Part shown: piece by piece, positions 44,550 through 55,800 of the stretch
How the letters are laid out: every line of letters starts with the position of its first letter
Numbering within the stretch: position 1 is the first letter of the stretch
NCBI GenBank assembly: GCA_013339895.1
Contig: JABACO010000008.1
Coordinates: 3,551,490 to 3,615,489, forward strand
DNA from: Ephydatia muelleri
Taxonomy: Eukaryota > Porifera > Demospongiae > Spongillida > Spongillidae
Direction: 5' to 3'
Length of the DNA stretch: 64,000 nucleotides
The notes under the pieces: model-generated
Seen by the model: the letters and a program-made list of their open reading frames with translations, nothing else
Told to the model about the DNA's origin: nothing
Database searches by the model: none
Translations under genes and position numbers: made by a program

Positions 44550-45960
44550 ATGGACACCAGACACTGTTCAATGCCAGGGTAACAATTTTATTAAGTATAT
44601 ACAACAGTAGAATGAATTGGTTAATTATTGAATTTCTGTGTCCTCGTCACATGTATCATGTGAGCCAAACAAATTGTAAGGTTACCTTTGAGGGGGAAAG
44701 TTACAGTTAAACGGTAACTACGAGAAATAGCAAGCAGAAAGACATGATTATTGACAACATAACAGAAATTGCTATGTGTAGATGTTTGTTGTACTTGAAG
44801 CAGTTGAGCTACAATCATTCTTCATGTGCTCTGTGCGTAACCGTGAGGAACATTAGCCCTTTGGCCAAAGTATTCACCAATTCCACCAGCTTGTCTACTA
44901 TGTCGTGTGGCCATTGTGGCAAATAGATTTTATGGCTTGATCAGAGGATGTGCCATGCCATGCAAATAGTGTAGGAGGGAAAGTCACTCCACCTCCAGCT
45001 AGTGTAACTCATTATGGCGTTGCTGTATCGAACCATGGCAGGACATCCATGTTTGAGGCCAGGATTTTCATCACTATGTTGAGGGTCTCCAAGTTTGAAG
45101 CTCCAGTTCTGGTCTACAAATACCTTGGCACTACTAAAAAGAGATTCAAAGCCCCGTCCTTGTTTCTGCATCCACTTTTCAGCTTTTGGAAGTCACTACA
45201 GCTCTTTCCTGCATGCAAGGGGTTGTCCACCGTACTGCACTCATAAAAATGACAATTGCTGCACTCTCGTAGTCAACCTCTTGAGGAAGTAAATTGTTAC
45301 TGTTATTTTGGGTGCAAAAGAGAAGTGGGTGGTGTGGTTGCGTTTTGACAAACAGTTTGGCACTAGTGATGCAAGCCTCATCAAATGTATGGGCCAGCAA
45401 ACTGTGTTGAATATCCTTGATAGAAATCAACTCAGAACAAACAGGGCAGCAATTTCAAATTCCTTGTGGTTTAGGTGCCTTGATCAGATCAGCACAGAGT
45501 ATCAGTTTAACATTCTTACAACAAGGATTTCCACAAATAACTGCCAACCATAACACTGTGTCTTACACTTAACATGAGTTTGATCAACTAGTGCTGTCTT
45601 TCATACAAAACTTAAAAATATTATTTGCACATTCTCTTGCTGGAATGTCAGGGTTAATAACAATTTCAATGCTTTCAAGAACACTATCTTTGCACTGTTG
45701 GTTCCTTCTTGCAAAGCCTGAAGGCGCTTACTGCCAGCACTAGGCATTAGGAATACAGAGGCAGTAGAGGGTTCATAAGGCAAGTAGCCTCAAATGCATT
45801 GGAATAGTTACCAATTTTGCTCATAAATTGACCCTGATTGCTCTGAGGCCCATATATTGTTAGGCCAATGGATACACGAGGTTCTACAAACATGCCACAG
45901 TCATTTGCATCTTGAAAAAGACATGTGACCAACGCCTGCAAAACAATGCAATGAAACAAT
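44550..45960 (-). pseudogene. Decayed duplicate of the RING-IBR-PARP end of the 52.8 kb gene
   Basis: The region aligns by eye with about 52625-54300 in the same orientation over most of its length: the 3' flank around the stop, the PARP part, the IBR part (TSAKLFVKTQPHHPLLFC in both) and the exon start near 54260. It has frame changes and deletions throughout. The RING segment is badly eroded around 45480-45600, the HGT region is truncated, and several 10-80 base blocks of the intact copy are missing. No long frame remains, so it is a pseudogene. The helicase half of the parent is absent. Confidence 0.9.
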
Positions 45961-46003
45961 TAACCTTCAAATGACGTCCAAACTTTGTAACACTACAGCA
46001 TTT

Positions 46004-46200
46004 TGCAGAAAGCTGGCTGACTGTAAAACAGGATTCACTATTGTAAAACCCTCTTGTAAAATTCCACTAATGTTCTTGAAGTTGGTCATGTGCTATATAT
46101 ATGTGCAGAAAGCTGGCTGACTGTAAAACAGGATTCACTATTGTAAAACCCTCTTGTAAAATTCCACTAATGTTCTTGATGTGGGTCATGTGCTATATGT
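46004..46200. repeat. Tandem duplication of about 100 bp
   Basis: 46004-46103 and 46104-46200 are nearly identical (TGCAGAAAGCTGGCTGACTG through CATGTGCTATATAT), differing by a handful of bases. Confidence 0.95.
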
Positions 46201-47115
46201 AATGAATCATTCATTGTAACACCTAAACACCAAATTATATGTTTTTGTATGGCCCATTTTTGAATATTAAATAACAGTTACAATTTTAGTTTTCTTGTTA
46301 TACATGTATACATGTCAGGCAAACTTAAAGTGATTAATCAGCATTGATGACCGTTAACAATATCTCTGGTATTGCAAAGATTACGTTTTTAAAAGCTAGG
46401 CATACTAGGTCTTCATACTTTCAGCATTGTTGCGATACACTTTATTATCAGCCTCTCACATCTTACATGGTTAGTTATCAGTTGACAGTGAAGGTTTGCA
46501 TGCGCTACTGGTACTGTATTTTCACTAAGGGAGTTATGTTGTGTACAGTGTATCATAAATATGGATACTTTACTATATAGCAAGACTAACCTTATCACTG
46601 ATGAGGACAAGATGGTAGGTATATCAACCTGATGAGAGATGCTAGTTGATGAACACACGAATATAGTGCTGATTGCTCATTCAAAATACATAATTTATGA
46701 AGAAAGTGTGGAATAATAATATAAATGTAAGACTGTTGGGATTTGAGGAACTTCAAGGTGAAGTTCTAGCAAGAATTGCTATGCATGTATATTTTCCGAT
46801 GTTGTTGGGATCAATGATGTGCTTAGAAACAGGTGGTTAAATGTATCATTTGGATTCTCAGAAGGAAATAAATTTTGGCTGACAGTGTCAACATCTATAA
46901 ATGGATCGTTTCAACGAAAAGGGACCTAACACATGCATTATAAAATTTCCAATACGCGCAATAGATATGCAACGCTTGTGTTGAAAAGTATGGCTAATTA
47001 AAAATTCAGAGGCCAGATACACCGATTCTCAGTGCGTAACAAGCAAAGCATCAAGGACATTTCAAATGTTTAGAATATAAGAAATCTTGAAAAATTAGGT
47101 CCCTTTTCATAGAAA
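46201..47115. other. Rearranged copy of the intron region of the 52.8 kb gene
   Basis: 46215-46315 resembles 54495-54595 (ACACCTAAACA, TATGTTTT-GTATGGCC, TTAACAGTTACAATT-TAGTT). 46880-47010 resembles 54313-54460 (ATCGTTTC, CATTATAAAATTTCCA, AACGCTTGTGTTGAAA). Order and spacing differ from the original, with unrelated sequence between. It extends the duplication beyond the pseudogene at 44550-45960 into intron sequence. Confidence 0.7.
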
Positions 47116-47862
47116 AGAATACATGTATAAAAAAATGATGTGTACCAAAGCAAAAAGCAATTAAAATTCAGTGCTTGAATTGTCTCATACATGTTCAGAT
47201 AAAACATTCATCATATCAGCCACTTTGTCATGCATAATACATGATCTCTTTCCTTCAGGGAGCTCTGCAAACGGGAGGCTGACCATAAACCACTTCATAC
47301 GGACTTTACTTCATGGTCCGGCATACTTGTGTGTTAAGGTTATCTGTATGTATAATGAAATGGTTAGTATTGCATTCTCTTACAACCATTTATCAATGAA
47401 CATACATTGAATACATGGCAACTTAGTCCATGGAGCGTTTTCTTTACCTCTTCTTTTTCATCGGTTGGATCTGCCTTACCACACAATAGTTGCCCTCGCC
47501 TTTTCCACATATCCTTGAGAATGAGCATGGCTAGAATACCCATTTATGATCATGATTTGACCTGGCCATAATATCAGCGTTTGACAATTTCAGTTACAAA
47601 TTACCTGCCACTATTAGACTGCAGTATAGAGAGCCTCAAAATAAGGCATTCATAGCAATAAAACCATCCTTCTGGGATGTCTTAGGATGCAGTTTAATGT
47701 ATAGCACAATACATGTATCGCATGTATTTTTTTTGCACTTGATGCTGTCATTATAATAATAGTTCTGATGTCAATTCCATGGATTACCCGTACCATTCTT
47801 TAAAAAAATTGAATTAAAATATATATTTGTCCATTGCATTTATTTACACTGTCCATCATGCA

Positions 47863-50049
47863 CTACAATGTCTTAGCTGCCCTATTGATTTCCTCTAACT
47901 TCAGTGCAGCTCGTACATTGCGGCACTTTCCATTCAAGGTGGTCTGGAGAATCTTCTTCCATCTGTCTTCTTCCTCTTTAGTTGTTGCCACTGGGTAGAT
48001 GTGTTTCAAGTGCACTGTGCATGTATATATATTTTGTGTGAGGGTAGTATTTTTATATAATAATCACCACACTCACGTCTAATTCCATGAATTACTCTTT
48101 GATCTAAAAGTTCCCTGTTCGGAGCAGGGGTACAGTTTCCACAGGCTATTTTCTCTCTCGAGAAGAACACAGACAAAAGATGAATTGCCAGGCGTGCAGC
48201 ATTTTTGGAGATGGCTTCAGCCATCTCCACCTTCCCAGGATCGCCGAGAGGTACCCAAATTTTGTGCCTCTCATCACAGTGAGAATGGGGGTCACCTAAC
48301 CAACAACCTGTTAATATAGGGAGTTAAGTACTTTGTAATAAGAACATGTTACAAAATGGTTTGAACCTATTTCCTCCTTTTCGTGCTCTGGGTCTGTACT
48401 CTGCAGTGTGGAAGAGTCGTTCTTGACCACTAATGGGAAAAATATTTTATTTAAAGCAGTTCAATATTGACTGAGTACACAAATACTTTCTGTGCTACAG
48501 CCAGTAGGACTGGGAAAAAGACTTTTCCCTGTAACACCAGATGGTGAACTCCAGGCTTTAACTTCTGACTGCAAATGGTGAAATTTAAAATTTAACAATG
48601 CCATATCTAATGTCCTGGACGTCATCCCATGGGTACGTTTATTCACCCCAGGTGTACGGAAATTCAGATTATTTTTTACAATCCAACAGCACATGTATGT
48701 CTGTCATGCATTATTAGCTCTGAAATAGTAAGTTGTAGTTCCTTCTACAAACTTCTAAACAGTTTGCTAAAGTGAAGCTCCTCCAGTCGCGCTTAGCGTA
48801 TATCTGGCATCCTCAGAGGACCTCACTTTGGAAACTTGGTAATAAGTTTTTAAAAGGAACTAGACCTTACCATTTTTGTGCACAGAGCATGACAAGCATG
48901 TACGTGCTGTCATTTCTGGTGCACAGTTGGCATTATTCCGTACATCTAGGTGTACAAACGTGCCCACAGAAAAATAGACATTAATTGCTATTACTGATTG
49001 ATTTTCCCTCACGGTTCTTGGGTGTGAACACAGTTGTTCCTCAAGATATTCCAGCTTCTATAAGTATAATTGGATACGACATTTAAAACTACCCATTATT
49101 TTCTTTGTTTTAAACTAGAATCAAAGCCCACCTTCATAACAGCATCCTCAAAACTCAGGCCATCCCACTTCCCTCCTGGACAAGCAGCGGGTGTTGGAGA
49201 TCGCGATCGTACATTCTATACATGCGGCATGAGGACATAGGAATTATATGATTAGGCCAGATTACATTCAGACTTCCTATTAGTACCTTTAGAATCTCGT
49301 CACTTCTTGGCAGCAGCTCTCTTGATTTGAACCTCGCGACATTTCTCTTTTTTGTGACATAAGTCTAGAACCAAGGACATAAGTATGATGCTGTTCTCAG
49401 CTAGGCTTTGATACGTTGTCATTACTTCCGATTTAGGTTGGCATGATTCAGAAGAGCTGTCCATATCCAAACCACGGCCAGTGGGTGCAGGCGAAGCGGA
49501 TAACATTTCGTCATCTATATGAATGACGAATTCACAGAGGCAATAGCATAGACTACGTGTCTTACTCTCGGTACTGTCTTCACTGTCTATCTCTTCTACT
49601 TCGTCATCGCTGTCGTCATCGCTGCTCAATCCGTCGATGGTGTCCTGTATCTTGCTTGAAGATCCTATATTGAATATTGATATGCACAGTATGCACGCTA
49701 ACGATTGGTGTAGAAGCGTAGTACCTAAAGTACGGACAGTACATGTAGCTTGGTAGATTTTGCTGTTAGTCCTCTTCAAGTTGACAGCGTACCGGTAGCC
49801 TATTTTAACTGGTTCAGCACCTGTAATTTTTCTTTTTTTCAATGTAATGACCGTTTTACTGTCTGCGTCCTCGATTCTAATAGTTGGTCCTCCTAATTTG
49901 TAGCGTAAAAGATAAAGGTGTATAAAAGTGCGAAAGCGAACAACGCAAGCACACCTTGAACTAAAATACAAGCTGTGCATAACGGTATGATACACGTATA
50001 TGCTTCTTTTCTTACCTTTCCAGGAAGCACTTTCCTTTCGCTTTGCCAT
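47863..50049 (-). CDS. BEN-domain protein
   Basis: Likely DNA-binding transcriptional regulator. Ten exons join in phase on the minus strand: 50049-50016, 49892-49725, 49664-49566, 49514-49426, 49364-49287, 49215-49132, 48568-48487, 48429-48367, 48307-48077 and 48014-47863, giving 359 residues. It starts MAKRKESASWK. It continues with a basic segment (TLKKRKITG), an acidic Ser/Asp-rich stretch (LSSDDDSDDEVEEIDSED) and LLPRSDEILK. Then come CPGGKWDGLSFEDAVMK and the BEN domain from about residue 245: VPLGDPGKVEMAEAISKNAA, ARLAIHLLSVFFSREKIACG, LLDQRVIHGIR, ending WKKILQTTLNGKCRNVRAAL. A longer unspliced frame through exons 4-5 exists, but it skips a phase-consistent 61-base intron (49425-49365) and would stop before the domain. 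One more exon in the 563-base gap between exons 6 and 7 is possible. Only a BEN domain is seen. Confidence 0.82.
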
Positions 50050-52829
50050 TTTTGTAACACGTGTATAGAGCAGCTGCAAACTTTGTATTACATGTAGATA
50101 CAATGTCGGATTACGCATGCGTAACGTATATGTAATTTTGAAACACAACACTTCTGTACATGTGATGTGCTGAAAACGTACTTTTAAAAAAGTTCCGATT
50201 GTTCGAAGGATTCTCCAACGGACAAGGTCTTGAGTTGTTACCACTTTGCAGCTCGAGTACGCCTCAAATTAATCATGATCCGATATCCCGGATCTCCACT
50301 CAAACATGTAAGCAGCACCCATAAACAGTTTAATCCTTTACTGTATTTCCATGTACAACCATGTCCCTATTGAACGCATGCAATTGCATGTACAAGACAT
50401 CCTACCTGTAGCTTTTGCCACTTTTGAACAATACTCTATATATATCCCAGGACACAGCAGCTTTACTGCTTCTGTAAGATGAAATACCTGCTGCTGCCAT
50501 TTCATGAAGACACGCATACACGTGATCATACAATGTCAAGTTCAGTAAGCTAAAGGAACTCTATACAGTAACCATGTTATCACTTATCATAAGCCTGTTT
50601 ATATTCTTGCTAAATGCACTCGGAATACAGTGCAACTTGGGCGGGCCTTCATTATCAGCTCAGCGAACACACGTTTATATCATCTTTGGCTGGTGTCACT
50701 GAACAAGTTGATGTGTTACTGAACTGCCATAATGCATATGAGGTTGGAATAGTATGGTGCAAGAGCCCCATTCACTCCAATAAGTTTGCATCGTATTCCA
50801 TGACTCTATATAGCTATATAGGGTAAAAACAGTCAATAAAACTACAGATATATAATACATGTACATGTACCCCATGGCTTACTAATTATTTGCACTCAGT
50901 ATGTTGGCAGGTAATGGAGGGAGAGGGAAAGGGTAAGAGTGATGTGGGAGGATGGTGAGGAGAGACTCTGCATACAATGTGCAATATCTATTGAGTGGTA
51001 CACACATACTCCAGCTTTCAAACCTTATTCTCTCCATTCCACAGTAATACTCTATCACTTTGAAATTGTTAACACACAATGAGCACAGCACATGTGCAGA
51101 AATAAACAGTACACCAAGACAATCTGACACACAGATAAACAGTGCAGCTAATACATGCACACTGTACACACACAGTACACTGTACACACAAATAAACACA
51201 GCACATAGCAAACAGGTACATAGCACTGAACACTATATAGTACCGTTGTACAGATACTCACACACATTTACACACCAACTCACAGTATTAATGCACAAAC
51301 ACAAACACAAACACAAACATTGCAACATGCACACAGTACATGTGCGTAGTTGGGCATGGCCCAACCTTAGCTTGCCGTAAGGTCGGGTACCAAACCTAGC
51401 TATAGCAGACTGGTTCTGGTGTATTATGCAACTGGTCAATAAATTTTGGCTTATTATGTATTTGACACCACGAATATACAGATCAGGTGATCTTGAGAGT
51501 TAGCCCAAGAGAATGATTAATAGTTAAAATACAACAGTCATTTCTAGATCTCACTTCATCTTTCATGACCAACCTGAAATAGCCTGGGCCATTCTTTACT
51601 TAGATGCCTATCAAATGTCACTGGTAAGCAATGATTTTTCCAAAATGGATGGGAGAATGGCAAAAAATATGCCTGCCTTCATCTAGAGCCACATGCAGCT
51701 ATACCAACTTCATAGAAGGGCTATTGTAGTCACCTAATAACTGTTCCCTCCTCTGTTGACATCAAATGAATAAACACGTAGGTACACTAATTAGGTGATA
51801 ATTGCATGCATGGAAATGCTACATTAATATTCTGATTGGACTTCAATCCAAGTAGCACTAAGAACAAATGTGGCGTAGGTTAACCATACAGCATGCTAAG
51901 ATCGGCTATGCCCAACTACACAGTAAACACCATGCACATGTAGCATCCAGTATACAAACATCACACAAAGTGCACAGTATATACACAACACTGCACACTA
52001 CACATACACATGCATGTACTATAACATTCACCATACACAGTGCACAGTACATGTACATACACCACCACACACACCCTCACACATGCACATACACATGTAC
52101 AATGCACGCAGCTTACAAACAGCACACATAGTGCATATAGCACACAACACACACAAAAATGCACACACACAGTACACACATGCACAGCACCATCAAACAC
52201 ACAGTGCAAAGTAGCGCACATGCTCATGTAGGGTTTTCATATGTGGTGTGTGAAGCATGCAGTATGACACCAATAGGTGCTCTTGGTGAAGTCACACAGG
52301 GTCCTGCAAACATTTGGAAAAGTTTGTGGATCGAGATGGATGTACATGTAATTTGATGACAGACTCAACCCAGGATCGTATAACCCTAAAGTTTTACCAC
52401 TACATGTGCATACTTCTGTCATAGTATCCCAAACAGCACAAACACCAAACACTCAAACAACACACATGCACATATAGCGTCCAGTGTACAAGCAGTGCAC
52501 AACACACACAGCACATATAGCAACCTACGTACATAATTTGTCCGTAAGGTTCTTTTTTGTTCCCATGATGGAAATCAATAATTAATTTCAATCCAGAGGT
52601 ATACTTATTGCATTTTTTCATGGACATCCAACAGTGTTCAATGCCAGGTAACAAATCAAATATAATTAGTAACTTTGTTTAGATAATTAACACATTTATT
52701 ACTCGTATTTGGCTCGTATGTCATGTATACTTGACAATTGAAATTTAATAATCACAATAAACATAATACAATTTTATTAATAATAATAATAATTAAGTAT
52801 CCACAACAGTAGAATGAGTTGATTAGTTA
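50050..52829. other. Intergenic region with CA-rich repeats
   Basis: No gene recognised. Degenerate CA/CACACAGTA-type repeats occupy about 51060-51330 (with ACAAAC hexamers at 51296-51320) and 51955-52210, and again near 52430-52530. AT-rich sequence with TAA runs at about 52775-52795 precedes the large gene's stop. Confidence 0.5.
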
Positions 52830-55800
52830 TTAAATTTCTGTGTCCTCATCTCCCGGATCACGTGAGCCAAACAAATTGTAAGGTAGCTTTTGAGGGGGAA
52901 ATTTACAGGTACAATTTAACACAAGTCGGGGAAGAACTGTACTATAAGTAACTACAAGAACTGGCAAGCAGAAAGACATGTTCCAATCAGTTGGATTATT
53001 GACAACATAACAGAAATTGCCATGTGTAGATGTTTGTTGTACTTGAAGCAGTTGAGCTACAATCATTCTCGATGTGCTCTGAGCATAACCGTGAGAAACC
53101 TCTGCACTTTGGCCAAAGTATTCACCAATTCCATGAGCTTGTCCACTACGTCGTGTGGGGTCAAACCCATTATGGCAAATTGATTGTATGGCTTGATCAG
53201 AGGATGTGCCATGCCATGCAAACAGTGTAGGAGGGAACGTCACTCCACCTCCAGCTTGTGTACTTAGTATGGCATTGCAGTATCGAATCATGGCAGGACA
53301 TCCATGTTTGATGCCAGGATTTTCATCAATATGTTGAGGGTCTCCAAGTTTGAAGCTCCAGTTCTGCTCTACAAATGCCTTGGCACTACTAAAAAGAGAT
53401 TCAAAGCTAAATTCTAGTTTATGCATCCCCTTTTTTGCCTTTTGAAAGTCACTACAGCTCCTTCCTGCATGCAAGGGGTTGTCCACCGTACTGCACTTGA
53501 CACATACATAAGAATGACAATTGCTGCACTCTCCGTAGTCAATCTCTTGAGGAAGTAAATTGTTACAGTTATTTTGGGGGCAAAATAGAAGTGGGTGGTG
53601 TGGTTGCGTTTTGACAAACAGTTTGGCACTAGTGATGCAAGCCTCATCAAATGTATGGGCCGGTAAACTGCTTCGAATATCCTTGATAGAAATCAACTCA
53701 GAACAAACTGGGCAGCAAATTCCTTGTAGATTAGGTGCCTTGATCATTTCAGCACAGAGTATCTTTTTACAAATCTTACAACAACAATGTCCACAAATTG
53801 ATAACTGCCAACCTTCACGCACCTTACATTTAACACAGGTCTGATCAACTATTTTGCGGTTGTCCCCACACAAATCCAGCACAATCTTTTGAATACCTTC
53901 CTTACAAGACTTGAAAATATTTGCACGTTCTCTTGCTGGAATGTCAGGGTTAATAACAATTTCAATGCTATCCAATGATTTCAAGAACACTATCTTTGCA
54001 CTGTTGGTTCCTTCTTGCAAAGCCTGAAGGCGCTTACTGCCAGCACTAGGCATTAGGAATACAGAGGCAGTAGAGGGTTCATAAGGCAAGTACTCATACC
54101 GTCCCTCAAATGCATTGGAATAGTTACCAATTTTGCTCATAAATTGACCCTGATTGCTCTGAGGCCCATATATTGTAAGGCCAAACACTTCACCTGCATT
54201 GGATACACGAGGTTCTGCAAACACGCCACAGTCATTTGCATCTTGAAAAAGACATCCACTTGAGTAGAGTTCAGTGACCAATACCTGCAAAAATATATGC
54301 AATGATACAAACCTTTAAATGGGATCGTTTCGGCGAGAAGGGACCCAACACATACATTATAAAATTTCCAGTACACACAATAGAAATGTAACGCTTGTGT
54401 TGAAATGTAGTTAGCTACAAATTCAGAGCCTTACAACTCCATGACAGCTACTCCGATTCTCAGCTACATGTTGTGTGCTCTAAATGGGTATTTCATATAG
54501 CACCTAAACAATACTAATCTGTATGTTTTGTATGGCCTATTTCTGAACATTAATTAACAGTTACAATTCTAGTTTTCTTGTAATACATGCACATGTAGAT
54601 CATAATTGTGTCTGCCAAAATGTAGGTGACCTGCTTATATAAATATACTGTAAATGTAAGGACAGGCAATATAATTCACCCGTGGAATTGTATGTAAAAT
54701 ATCTGTGATTTCACCTTGTTACAATGGAAAGTAATAATACAAGGATCAGTCACAAAAAACATGCAGAAAGGGTATACATTTGATTGGTAATTAAAGCATA
54801 GCAAAGAATTGCACACTGTGCAGGCACATCCATACCTGCTGTTTTCGCTCTCCAAGGTGTATCTTTAGAGGACATAAATATGATTGTAGCGTTTGCGCAC
54901 ACCGGCCAACTTGCTTTGGGGACTTTCCATTAATTTTGATTAATTTCTGGGTTTTTGATACAGAAAAGTTCACAGCATATTTTTTGATCACAGAACTTTC
55001 AAGGGATTGAATGTCGTACAGTTCGAGATGTTGTACGTGCACCACAGCCTCAGCATACAATTTCCCTTCAGGCCACGAACTGATGTGGCCATTGTTAGTT
55101 ATAAATTGTTCAGCATCTGAAGTATTAGCAAACAAAAGACTGAGGGTAATAGGACCTTGCATTATTTCAGCTTCAAGAGTTACAGATATTGATCGTTGGT
55201 GTCCCTTTTTTGTTGTAATCTGCTTTATAAAGCTTATCTGTCCAAGGGAGCTTTGTTTAATGTTGATTTGTGCTTTTATATAAGCTGTCTGGGAAGTTGC
55301 ATTAGGAAGACTGACAAATGCTTGATCGCCAGTAATATTAATTTTAGGATTCGTCAGCTCGTTATCTTGATCCATACAGGCCTGCCAATATTCAGCAATC
55401 ATTTTTTCTGACATAGCATGGGGTGGAATATTGCGCAATCGAAGAGAAAAACTTGGAGGGTAAACGGTATTAATGCTAATGGGATTTGGCAATAAGTGTT
55501 CCAATTGATATCGTGTGATACTTTCATCCAATTTCACCTTCAAGATTAATTTCTGGCCCTGGTCTTTACAGATGGTAGAAGACCGAGCTGTAGCAACAGA
55601 GCCTTGTTCAGTATTTATCTTAGAGGCCTTTCCAGCAGATAACTCATCATAGAAAACAGCGATTGCATAAGGTTCTCCAGGGATAGTGCCCTCCTTGTGT
55701 TTGAGTGGATAGTACCGGTGCCACTTGATCATATGATCAGATATCTTTGCATTTGCACATATCCAAGATTTCAGTTCATCATTGGATTTGACAGGTGGAT

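Noticed and set aside
49300..50244. Single 314-codon gene
   Set aside because: It contains phase-consistent introns, and splicing them leads into a BEN domain that this frame would truncate.
54302..54302. ATG at 54302 as start of a separate RING-IBR-PARP gene
   Set aside because: The codons before 54284 lie in a TTTGCAG acceptor, and the upstream exon ends in phase at a GTATGG donor, so one spliced gene is more likely.
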